From positions 10,861,976 through 10,925,975 of the forward strand of contig CM012955.1 in the NCBI GenBank assembly GCA_000181795.3: a stretch of 64,000 bases of DNA, given 5' to 3'. This document shows, piece by piece, positions 38,218 to 49,400 of this stretch. The stretch's first letter is position 1; each line of letters opens with the position of its first letter. Origin of the DNA: Trichinella spiralis (lineage: Eukaryota; Nematoda; Enoplea; Trichinellida; Trichinellidae). A program made the translations under genes and the position numbers. A model generated the notes under the pieces. The model did not search any database and was not told the origin of the DNA. It worked only from the letters and a program-made list of their open reading frames with translations.

Positions 38218-39050
38218 ACCTACCTTGGTGCATGCTAACTATTCATTCCGGGCACCTGCCTTCATATGTAGGCAACACTTTCTTTTTTTGATTGAATGTT
38301 TTTTTGAATGAATGAATTGGATGATGATCTGGTGGCACTCTGAGTTGGCAGACTCCAGCTGGGACAACTGGGGTCTGAGACTGGGGGAAGCAGTGGTCCG
38401 CAGACCACCCATTCAAGGCAGGTGCCGACTACCACAGGATCATCATCGCCCCCTCGCACGATAGTTGACCCCAGCATTCCGAAGAAGTGGTCGATTCTAA
38501 GGACAACTTGCACTGGCAGGTCTGCTTCAGTCTCCTCTACTGGTAGTCCCAATTCGCAGAGATGTGGTCACGCCTTTGTCGCTATCCCTGACAAGACAAT
38601 GTTGTCGCACAACTTCTCCATACTCAGTACTTTCACTAGCCTTCGGAGAACTCCAGACAGGGGGCTTAACCAGTGGTTCACAAGCTGTGACTTCTGCAAT
38701 CCGCGACAGCGATCGAGAGCATCTCACTTCTCAAACCAAGCTTGCGTGCCACATCCGCAGTGAATGATCGCTCTGCTGCCCGATCGAACAGGCAGTTTAA
38801 GACCATCTTCTCACCTCCGTTGCCGTGAGCGAAAGCCCGGATTATCTGAAACCGGTTTCCACCCGACATCGAACGACGCGAGGTTCACCCTCACGTGTCT
38901 GGGCCATTCTCCCTCCTGTTCCTCCACACGCGGTAGGTTAGAAAGCTTCCCGCCAACTGACGGCCGGGGAGTTACCTATCCTCCAGCTGTTCTTGCTTCC
39001 ACGCTGGCCACACCTTTTCGCGTGATGTCCCGGCTCAAAGCAGCTGAAGT
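37591..39050. repeat. Long inverted repeat, arms about 627 bp, spacer about 206 bp
   Basis: Left arm 37591-38217 and right arm 38424-39050 pair with coordinate sum 76641. The spacer 38218-38423 is unique. The arms are retroelement sequence. A transcript across both would fold into a long hairpin. Confidence 0.8.
38262..38869 (-). pseudogene. Degenerate BEL/Pao aspartic-protease region
   Basis: The block LNCLFDRAAERSF..ARKLGL aligns with the active-site region of retropepsins of this class, where D-T/S-G is expected. Here the Asp is followed by Arg-Ala, so catalysis is unlikely. The homology continues in another frame (RIDHFFGM..IVRGGDDDPVVV), so the frame is broken. The sequence then runs into the spacer of the inverted repeat. 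Confidence 0.6.
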
Positions 39051-40135
39051 ACAAACCCGCCTTCTTCGCCAACGTCTTTCGCTGGCTGTTATCCGCCTTC
39101 AGCACTTCCGGACAATCAGGCGTCTGTGTGAGCTCTTGCAGATGCGGCAACTGTCCGCAACCGAAGGGTGAAGGAATGTGGCCATTCGCCTGTTTCTGAC
39201 AGGCAGACTGCCTTTCTGAGTCGGCGTTGATCAAGTTGCTTTTGGACGATGACTCCGGATTCCAGTTGCGCCCTGCGCTATGGAACTTAGCCATCGCTTC
39301 CGCTTGCAATCGTATAAAACGCTGGGAGGCTGTCAGATCCGTCCGCAACTTCTCGGCCTTCACTAGCTTATCCCATTCGATCCTGCTCGCGACTGTGATC
39401 CTCTCTCTGAAAACAATGATGAGCAACTCCGCCGCGGAGATCTCGGTTCCGTGGGGTTCCTTCCCCTTTGCTGTCAACGCATCGACGTTGCGGTCGATGT
39501 GATCAGAGATCTTCTTCATCATCCATCCGCTGGTGGTGGCTGTCAAAGTACCAATTTCCTCACCACGGTGTATGGCCAGTCAAACCGTTCCTTCAGTCTC
39601 TGCACTGCTATCTCTCGGCATTCGAGAACGACAGGCCAATGATCGATCTCAACGCATCACCTGTTAGGTAGCCACGCAGGTACGTCAGCTTGGCTCCGTC
39701 TGAGAGGTCCGTCCTCTTGTGAATGCTGTCAGCAAGCTGGTCCCAAAATCCCCGAAATTTAGTGACGTCACCTCTGAACTTAGGAAGCTCCAGGAACGGC
39801 AATCTGACATTCTTCTTACCTTCATTGGCCTTCGTATTCTGGGAACCTGCTGCCTCCACCTTTCCTACGCTCAGGGTTCGCGCATGGACCGTGATACCAC
39901 GGAAGCCCTTGCGGTACTCTGCCCTCTCAGCCATCGCGGTTTTCACTTCTCTGTCCAGACCAGCTTCGTACTCTTCCTGGAGGAGGTCGACTCGACGGTA
40001 CATCTCTTCCGTCGCGATCATGCCCGTTGCAGCATTGTCGGCGCACAGTTATTCCAGCTCTTCCATGAAGAACTGCAATTGTTTTATCAACGTGATCAGC
40101 TTCCGAGGAGGAAATGAAGAACCCGCTCTTGGCAT
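38938..40135 (-). pseudogene. Broken BEL/Pao gag (DUF1759-type) reading frame
   Basis: ATG 40135 opens a frame with the usual BEL gag N-terminal helix. A TAA at 40051-40049 interrupts it, and the same frame then continues with RLPFLELPKFRGDVTKF..FWDQL and LRGYLTGDALRSIIGL, the DUF1759 signature. Further left the homology moves between frames, indicating at least two frameshifts. A zinc-knuckle-like block has FSCFEPGHHAKRC, where the first cysteine of the CCHC pattern appears to be replaced. Capsid-like function in RNA packaging is expected of the family but cannot be retained here. Confidence 0.75.
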
Positions 40136-40210
40136 TGTTGACCACTACCACAATCTATCCGTAGATCACAGGTTTGGAAGCATTGCAATCTCTTGAAATC
40201 AAACTTTTGC

Positions 40211-40229
40211 AATCCGGCTCAGAGGACCA
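40211..40229 (-). other. Putative primer-binding site of the BEL/Pao element
   Basis: Three bases inside the LTR edge, the minus strand reads TGGTCCTCTGAGCCGGATT. It begins with TGG, the complement of tRNA CCA ends, and resembles the complement of an animal tRNA-Tyr 3' end (CCGGCTC..GGACCA). The tRNA assignment is inference. Confidence 0.5.
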
Positions 40230-40232
40230 AAT

Positions 40233-40839
40233 TGTTGTGAAGACAACAGAATTTAATGCCTTTTCAGCGGACTGTACAAATTTGGTGGTTGATTACAGTA
40301 GATCGATTGTTGATCAGCAAGGATGATTCTTGCTGTAGTTAAGACAACTCTTTGGGATAGGATGAATTTATTTGAGCTAACAACAGCGACAGATTAGTGA
40401 TTTGAGAATCACCAAAGCAGATTCTGCAACAAACGGTATCAATCTGCACTGTACTGCCCGATGATCACACTCACTCAACTTGACGTTAACAGCTCTCTCA
40501 CGAATCGCATCAGCGCTCTGCTCGATTCGACTCTCTCGATTGGATTCTCTGGAATTCGGATTTCACCGGTTTATATACGGAGCGTACCGACCTCAGGTCC
40601 ACGATTTGGAACAGAAGAAATTTGATCCTCTATTGTCTTCGGGACAACCTTCGGCCGCCGGTGTGGCGTCTGTTGTTCTCTTCCATGCTTCCAGCATACA
40701 TTCCGGCTGTGCTGCGGTCGCGCAACGCCCGTGAGTATCTCGGATGCCCCTTGAAATCATCCTCGAATGCCGGAGATAGCATCCTCGGCCTGCATGGCTT
40801 TTGTGGGCATTTTCGCGGGAAACTTGCGTTTCCAACACA
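40233..40839 (-). repeat. Putative 5' LTR of the BEL/Pao element
   Basis: On the minus strand it starts TGTGTTGG and ends TCACAACA, giving TG..CA termini over 607 bp. It contains a TATA box (CCGTATATAAACC near 40567-40579) and an AATAAA (near 40368-40373) in the right order for a promoter and poly(A) signal. No second LTR is in the window for comparison, so the boundaries are inferred. Confidence 0.65.
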
Positions 40840-43110
40840 CCATTCAATATCAATCATTGCAACTGAAAACGAATAACTGAACGCAGAGCAAACAAATGAA
40901 AATTTGCATGAGGCTTCTCTCAAGAAAGCAATAAACAAGTGCTCCCAATCAACTGTCAAGTCTGACCGATAGAAATGAAGGAAACAACGCTTGTTTGCTT
41001 CATCCGAACCGATGTAAACAGGACACACCCGTATCTAAAAATAGAACGGAATTTTCACAACTGCAGTTGCCAGCCAACACAAGGAATGGCGATTGCTTAA
41101 TGTTAGCAACGACTCATTTTTCTGATTTCACCTTCTAAAAAATTTATCACCTGCAGTTTTTTCCTTTGTACTTGAATAGTTTTTAGCTGCTTTGCAGAAC
41201 GGTCAAGGGCGGCAAATGAGAGATGAATATATGCTTTATGCCTGTCAACGATGATAATTAGCAATGATCATATTTTGGCAGAACATGTGCAGTGCTAGAG
41301 GAAGATAACGTTAGATTATAAATAATTTTCTTTGCTTTCACTTTTGTTTGGTGAAATGTTTTCAAAATGCAACGGATCCTTTTAAAATCAAATCTTTCTT
41401 ATGGATTTTGGTCTGATTTTTCTCTTAAAACGCCCCAGTTCAGTCGTCGATCACAGTCAGACTGAAATTGTGAAAAATTATGCTCACTGAGAGAACGTTG
41501 TCTGATGCTACCGTTACTTACGTTAGTCAAATAAATGAGCGTTCTGCTAATAATAAGGCTATGTACAGAAAACATTGATTTGCATAACTGAAAAGCAACT
41601 TTCTCATAACGTTCTTCAAATACACCATGTCGCAGTAAACCTAAACGCTGAGTTGTGCTTTCTGAAAATAATTTTCAACCTCATCTCGATAATTTGCATT
41701 AAAAAGATACTAAAATTACTATGCCTAACTTATACCAGCTATTAAAACATCTTACATATATCCCGTTTATAATGGATTATTATAATTAGGAAATATAGAA
41801 ATGAATGAATTTTTGAAAAACTTCAAGTCAGCTTATGTGAAATTTTTAAAATTACTGGTACAGCATTATTCAGTTATGTTAGTAAATTACAAATTTAAAA
41901 TATATTCTAAACTATGACTGAAGACAGAGTAACTGAAAAAATGGCAACTTACCCAAATTGGCGACTTTTCATCGTTGAAGTTCATCCTCTTTTGTGCTGT
42001 TCTTAAACGTGATGAATTATTTTCAATAGATAAAAATAAAACAAGGAAGAAATAAATTGTTTTAATGAATAATTTTTCACTTTTGTAGTGGAAAAACTGA
42101 TTTTCACTTATTACAAATGAAGACCAAAAGCAACACAAAGAGCACTCATATTAATTTTCACTATGTTCCTTTCTATTAATAATTGAGGACAATGGTCGTT
42201 TTTCATTTGCATATCCGTTGCGTAATTGGCCTGAGAAAATATTTGCCAAAAGAAATACAAAAGTTAGCAAATAATACTATGCACATTGCTGCGCATTAAT
42301 TTATAATAATTATTTTTCATTTAATTCATTTTAAAAATTTTTAAAAAGAAGTAATAATTTGCATTTTATTTATTACATAAGCGAAAATATTTAATTATTT
42401 TTACGATAAACCTCGTCGAAAAAAATTCACAGCAAAGCATTTATTAACTTGTATTTCATGTTTTTATAAATTACAGATTATTTGCCAATGCTTTAATCAA
42501 TGTAAGAAAATTTGCATGAAGAAATAATGCATCACGTTGTGCAATACTGACGTGTGTGTCTGTGCGAGGATAATTTACTTATCCAACTATAAAAATTGCT
42601 CATTATTTAAAGAATTTATAAATCTGTCATACAATAACAAAATTCGAATTGAACATTAGTACATTGAATTGTATGAAATTTGTTTTAGTTGAAACTTCAT
42701 TTCAGTTTCACTGATATCCAGAAATGCGAAAATTGATGCAGCTATTCTGTTTCTGGCGTGATGGCTGTTTAATTGAGTACCATATTGCAGCTTATTTATT
42801 TAAAATTTAAATTTCATGAAAAGTCAATTACAAATAAATATTTGTAATGTTTTCAAATTGAAATGGGTAATGGACACAGGTAAATGGGAAAAATTGTGTT
42901 TTGCAAGTATACTTTCAAAACAATAACCATAAGCATTGTGTAAATGTTTATTCATTGTTGCAACGCAGCGTCTGTCAAGATATGATAAAGCTTGATGATG
43001 TAGTATTACAGATCATTACAGGGCATTGACTCAGAAGTGCTAAAAAGCAAAATAATCGAAAAAAGAAGTATCATCTTAAGAAATGAATATTTTACGGATA
43101 AAATCATTGA

Positions 43111-43147
<37 letters not shown>

Positions 43148-43190
43148 GGAAAAAGGAATATATATCAAAAATGGATCTCTGTGTTTCGCG
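40840..43190. other. Intergenic region between the retroelement and the peptide gene
   Basis: AT-rich and without convincing coding potential. An ATT trinucleotide array at 43111-43147 lies just downstream of the peptide gene. I could not find a target-site duplication for the element because its other end is missing. Confidence 0.45.
43111..43147. repeat. (ATT)n microsatellite
   Basis: About twelve ATT units, ending 44 bp from the stop codon of the neuropeptide gene, probably within its 3' UTR. Confidence 0.9.
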
Positions 43191-43490
43191 TCAGCCAAAC
43201 ATAGGCAGCTGATAATCAGGATATCTCTTGCCAAACATCAACGGCCTGTAGTCTCGATCTTCACGGTCGAACTGATCGTCGTCGCGTTTAACGCCAATAC
43301 CAAGCATATTGTTCATGTCTGATCGCTTGAGATATTGGCTGGGCAATGCTGGGAATCGTTTCAAATATGGGGAAAATCCAGCACGGTTGTATTTTGCCAC
43401 CTGCTGCGACTGCGAAAGTGCCGCTTGTCCAAGGAAGAAGCTTGCAAGCCAGGCAAAGAACACCATCAAGCTGACTCGAATAATGACCAT
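43191..43490 (-). CDS. nlp-12: NLP-12-like (cholecystokinin/sulfakinin-type) amidated neuropeptide precursor
   Basis: A 99-residue prepropeptide. ATG 43490 is followed by a basic residue and a hydrophobic signal peptide (VSLMVFFAWLASFFLGQAALS). Dibasic KR sites occur at residues 44-45, 55-56, 68-69 and 88-89. Two products end in Gly and so should be C-terminally amidated. One lies between the last two KR sites: an acidic stretch followed by DYRPLMF-amide. The other is the C-terminus, YPDYQLPMF-amide. C. elegans NLP-12 yields DYRPLQF-amide and DGYRPLQF-amide, so the first differs by Gln to Met. Linkers include AGFSPYL, FPALPSQYL and SDMNNMLGIGV. An acceptor CTGTTTTAG lies two bases before the ATG, fed either by a short 5'-UTR intron (donor GCGGAG|GTAGTT) or by a trans-spliced leader. 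Family members act as secreted signals on CCK-type receptors in locomotion and feeding; the role here is inferred. Confidence 0.85.
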   Translation of the reverse strand: MVIIRVSLMVFFAWLASFFLGQAALSQSQQVAKYNRAGFSPYLKRFPALPSQYLKRSDMNNMLGIGVKRDDDQFDREDRDYRPLMFGKRYPDYQLPMFG

Positions 43491-46400
43491 GTCTAAAACA
43501 GTGCGTTTGTGTGTGTAAAAATGCCAAAAAAACAACTACCTCCGCAGTGTGCAGATGAGTAAAATGTAATCCTCTTTTCGCCCGTAAGCAAAACTAGCAA
43601 GCTTAAATGAGTAAAGTTGAACAACCAAGCTGCCACTGAACGATATTTGTGTGATTAATAAAAATGCAAAATATCTATTATATCATTTAGAATTTAAAAA
43701 AAACAAACAACCGAAGCAAACTTTAAAAAATGAAACGACTCTGCTTGTAAAAAATGTTCAAAATAACACCGTGTGAAATTAATTTTTCCTTTGTCAATCA
43801 GTTTCTACTGCAAAAGAACATAGTGGCGCAATGTTTTCAGAACAATTCGTTAGCTGAATTTCAATAAATAATTACAGCAAATTGTACTTTTCAATTTACC
43901 CTTATTGATATTTTCAAATAATTGTGATGTTGAAAAAAAAATTTTTTTGTCGTTCCAAAATTATTTAACAAACGTATGTTTTCAGCTAAGATAAATAAAA
44001 GCAGATAATTTTTGAATTGCAAAATTTAATAATATTGAAGTGGGTCATTAGGAGAGTAAATTCACACGGATGAGATATGTTATATACACGCTTTCTATAT
44101 ACAGAATATAAAACAAAGTTTGCCGCTTAATCTGTTGATGCTGCTCAAATGTTAGTAATCACTGAATGTGATTGTTAATAAAATTAGCTTTTGCACACAC
44201 AAAAGCTTAAATAGAATTTACTACAGAAAAATTTAAACAACCACAAGTAACATTAGTAATTAATTGAATCACTTAAGCTGTTGTTGCTGTTGATCGAATT
44301 AACAGCTAACGAACAACCACTGAAGTGAATTATTATTGTCCAGTATTATAAATACGATGAGGTTTTCTTAAAAATTGAGAAGAAAAATTTTCAAACCATC
44401 TTTCAACATTGATAATAGATTCATTAATAAAATTAATAAAGTAAAATGGGAAAATCGAAAAACTCTTAACAATTCAAAAGAGGAATTTTCTAAATTTACA
44501 AAAAAAGAAAGAAAAATTAAATTGCATTCCAAGTCAAAAAAACTGACTTTGTAATTGCACTATTAATGTGTGGCAAATTGAATAACCTTTCCAACTCTCG
44601 CCTTCAGTAATCAATAAAGCAGCTTAAATGCACAAAGCCTAATTTAAAATTTTAAAATGATCAACTTCCAAATGAGAACAATTATTTTAAAATAACACTG
44701 CAAGTGAATTAATTAATTAAATAAAAAAAAACTCTTCTCCATCTATAGCAGCACAGTTTGTCAGTTCAAATGAATCATCAACAGTATCCTTATTCCATAT
44801 AATAGGATGGATCTTCTTGTTTGGACACCTTCGAATTTGGACTTCTTCATCTATTAAAAGTGCTTTCTATTTTGCTTTTTAAATATTGTTTCTACTAAAA
44901 GTTCCGAAATTTAAAAATATCAGCAGACTTATTCAAAAATAACAATTAGCAATTTGTTGAAACGTATGCTTATTACCAATTTACTTTTATTAATCGTTTG
45001 CAAAATTTCAGTACTGAATTAACCCCTCATGGACTAGCATAAATGGAGAAGACGAAAAAAAATTGACATTTTTTAATTAACTAGAAAAAAGTGCAATGCT
45101 TAAGAGTTCAAATGATGATGCTCATTTTAAAACGCTGATTCTGAGGAAATTCAATTTTATACTTCCTTTAATTTTTAAAGTTTTACTGTTTTTTGAAGCT
45201 TCATAATGACGCTGTTTATCGAATGTAAAAAATGAATTATCTTTACCGCTCTAGCCAATTTTATTTAGCAATTTTTAGCAAATCATTTCCTTCCTGCTAC
45301 ATAGAACTGAAGCTTAAAATTGATCAACAGTATTTAAGCTGTTTGAAAATGCATGCCAATTTCAAAGCTAATGCTTTCAAATTATACAAGTGTTGTTTCA
45401 AGTTGAGAAAATGCTTGTTTTGTTTTATATTATAAATCTTACTTTTCACACAATCGAATGTTTGCAAATTACTCAACTGCTAAAAATGCCATTTCAATTT
45501 GACAAACATCGTCTACTGTAAATTAAATTCACTTCGTAACATTCACTAACAATAAATGTAATGAGCTCTCTTAAAAAATTAAAGTTTGATGCCAAAAGGA
45601 AGAGCAATAAATGAATAAATTTCTCTAATCAAAACCAAATAGTGTAAAAGGGGAAAAATGGACTTTCTCTTAAACAACTGTTAATTTTTAATTTTTACAT
45701 TTGCGTATTTAAATTTGAAATATAAAAATGCATTAAAATCTTCTTAGAAACGAAACCCTTTATTGGGTATCAAAATTTTATGAATTTAAAAATGTGTGAT
45801 TTGTATCACACATTGATTAAGTATTTGTTACAAAGCGACATCACTCAACAACTGATTATTTAGAGTTTACAAATAATTATATTTAAAAGAATTTGCATTT
45901 AATAACGCTATTCATAAAAGTATTTGTTTCAAAAAATAATGACTGTTGAAGTTTTGTTTAAAACTGCAACAGTATTTTAAATTATTCATTGAAATAGAGC
46001 ATTACTGTTTAGAAGATTAGATAAGCATTCGAGAAGATCATGCATATCTCATGTGTTGTCAATAAATATCAGATTAGCATCAGAGTATGACTTGTCAAGC
46101 TATAGTCCATGTTCATAGACAAGTTTCACACAAAAGTAGTAGAATTTAATTTATGCATACATTTCATATAGGCAAAAACAATAGATAATTATTAATTAAA
46201 ATATGCAACAATGAACTATTTTTTTCATTTTTGATTCTAACGTTGAAGATTTTCTCCTACTGCTCAATATATTTACAAAAATAACTTTTTGTTTTAATTT
46301 TAAAAGCAAAAAATTTGATAATTAAATTAATGCGCATGCATATAAAATTGATTACATTGCCAATTATTTCATTTCATGAAAGGTATAATAATTAAATAAT

Positions 46401-49400
46401 GGCAGAGAATTAGTTAATGGACAACAACTATGTGTCCATAATTTGTTGATTAAAGCTTAAATTTATTACAATACTGTACATTGATGCATATGACAGAGGA
46501 TGAGCTAAAGCTCAAATTTATGAACAAGAAAATAATGAAAATTACTAAAATAAGCATGTTCATATCACATGTTCATCATTTACAAACAATTAAAAAAATA
46601 ATTTTCCTTGCTTGTGATAAAAACAATTTCAAAAACATACAATTTTAACCATCTGATGCACCATATTACTGATAAATATTTTTTTCGATTATTTAATTTC
46701 TTTATAATTAAAAAAATATTGAATCGTTGAAAAAATCCTCTACAACAACGAATCGCAGCTGTTAAATGTCCAGCAGAAAATTTACACCCACACTCCAGTA
46801 TGAAAGGAAAATTGTATATTGGGAATTATTACTTTATCATATAAAATGCTTCAAATAATCGATGCTAACTCAGAACATGTGGAATTTGAAAAGTTTTACA
46901 AAGAAAATACCTACCTTCGTATTGTTAATGTTCTGGCAAGTATACGATAATATTATAAAGTATTAAAAGTATGCTGCTGTTGTTGGTGTTGCTGTTGTTG
47001 TTGTTGCTGTTAAAATTGCACCACCAGCCAATGTGTTGTTGAAATAGCAGTTGGACAGAGCTTGTGGACGATGCGCTTGCAATCTTTCTTCTCAAGTAAA
47101 TGAATTGAATCTGGCCACGTGAACTGAGCTAATAGCAAAAAAGCCTATATTATAAATTGTGAATCTTACTAGGAGCGCGCTAGAAAAGGTTCGTGTAATT
47201 GCTTCAACGTTAGAGCTCACCCAACTGTAGCGCTGATTGGCCTTATCGGCTACCAATAATTGAAATGACACTAGCCACGAATGAGCAAAAGGATAGTCTG
47301 CGATAGGGATATTAAATAAATGATGTTGACTGTCTTTTCAACGAAATTAGTAGGCATCTATTAAGCCAAGCTTATGTGTGCATTTTATTGCTTTTCACGT
47401 TGTAAAGGGTGATTACGATGGAAAATTTTATCATCAGACCACCTGATCTGTTTCTCTTGATTACAAAGATATTGTTAATTTATATTTTAAATAAATAGAA
47501 CACTTAAATCTATCCATCTTTTAATTTTCCATTTATTTCTGATTAAAAAAAAACAAATTTATTGAAACACCAATACACTGATCTGATAATGATCTGGTTG
47601 ATCCAAAGATGCACTCTCTCTCTCTCACTCGGTGTCTATCTATCTAGCAAGCATTTGGCTTGGTAAAGTTGTTCAATCTTTTTTACAAAATTTCAGCTCA
47701 CGTCATCATCCTAAAACTGTCAATTTTCTTGACAGTCTTTTTAATTAACTATATACATTTATGAGTCCGTTGAGCTCTTCTATGTGCAAATTACAAATAA
47801 TGCATGGCGCAAACAAGAGTCATGTAAGCTTTAAAACTGAAAACAATAAATAATAATAGCCAATTCCAAGTGACAGTTCTATTTCAACAATAACAACTTA
47901 TTCTTCTCAAACAGCTTCCTTTCATCTATATATATACTTTGTGAAGATGATGACTGGTTTGAAACAATCTTACATTTGAGAAAATTTTCACATATATTGC
48001 GAAATTAATCATTCAAAATTTGCGAACAAATTCCTTCCATATTCAAACTTAGCAGCAAACGGACTTAATCAATCAATCTACATTCTCATTCTACAAACCT
48101 AAATTTTACTTTTTTGCACACAAAACAGAAATTTTTCCAATTAAATAATTCATTATGTTATTTAAACTTTTCACACCATTCACTGTGTACTTACTGCTCT
48201 TCTTTTATTTTAATCCTGAAGAAAATATTCAATACATAACAATTGTATTGTCGTCAGAAATCCGCTATTCTATTTTCAATTTCATAATGTAAAAAGAAAT
48301 TTATTATAAAAACGCATCTAAATAAAAATACTAATATATTACTGTTGATATTAAGCTCACTTCAAGCTGCTTATTTCACACTGTTTTGTGCTTCGAAATG
48401 AAAATTCCTTTGTAAGTGTATTTTCAGTATTTTTTTAAATGACTTATTTTTAAAAAATTATAAAATTAAACAAAAAGAAAACTGAAACCCTGTCCAAACT
48501 GCTAAAATATTGATTTTATCACTAATCCGGACTAGAAATGAAGACCTGCTTGGTGTTAAAAATACAATTTTCTGCTAAACTTATCAGTTGTCATAGTCAA
48601 CAAGGCTTTTTAAATTAAAATCCAGATTTCAGTTAAATGTTTCCATTTATAGTTAGTTGAATATGCTGAAGCGGTATTAAACCATGAATAATATTCATTA
48701 TTGGAATTGACAAAACATGCACAACTATCTCCCAGTTGTAACTTTAAAATGTAATGTAAAAATTATAAGAATTTGTTTGCAACCTTGTTAGAACATTAAA
48801 CATTTTACTGTAATCCTATGCAAATTATCATATTACAATGCTGCACAACAAAACAAAATAATTACCAGATTATAAGATGACATATGTCTTTCCTCTTCAT
48901 CCACATGAAATTTATCATAAGAAGACATATTTGTTATAGCGCAGCTATATTGCTTAATGCACTGCAACATTGAGTAAATAAACATATAGAATATTATACA
49001 TATCAACAACCTAATTTACCAATGATTGCAGAATTACATGTGCTGATTATTTAAATCCTTTTTACGTTCATCATTTCAGCTTCATAAGAAGCATAACGGT
49101 ACAGGTTAATGCAAATGCTCGTTGTAATTTCATTCAAATTTGAATTTTGTTTAAGCAAAAAGAAAAACAGCTGCTATACACAGAATGTAAATAAAATGAC
49201 GAACCAAGAGCAGAAGTCAGTTTGAGAAATGCCTGAAGCATTCTTTTTGAATAGCAGTTTCTTAAAGTATACACTAAATTTAGCCATTCTAAATATTTGC
49301 ATATATACTGAATCTTCGTATTTTATATAAAAGAATTGAAAATTTTGTTCAACAAAACTAAAAACGAGTAAAAATCCATTAAGAAGTTGTTCACTTTCAG

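Larger units (their letters stand above)
38262..40839 (-). mobile_element. Truncated, decayed BEL/Pao LTR retrotransposon (LTR, leader, gag, protease)
   Basis: Reading leftward on the minus strand: LTR 40839-40233, a primer-binding-like site at 40229-40211, a gag region of the DUF1759 type, a zinc-knuckle-like stretch, a protease-like segment, and the start of the domain after protease (RIDHFFGMLGSTIVRGGDDD, then WVVCGPL). Reverse transcriptase, RNase H, integrase and the 3' LTR are absent. The element is markedly richer in GC than the flanking DNA. The reading frame is broken by a stop near the gag start and by frame changes. Confidence 0.85.

Noticed and set aside
40211-40229. tRNA 3'-end-like sequence with CCGGCTC and GGACCA
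   Set aside because: No cloverleaf surrounds it; position beside the LTR edge fits a primer-binding site instead.
40480-40876. TATA box and open frames on both strands near 40.5-40.9 kb as a host gene
   Set aside because: TATA, AATAAA and TG..CA ends all fit the LTR; the frames have no similarity to proteins.
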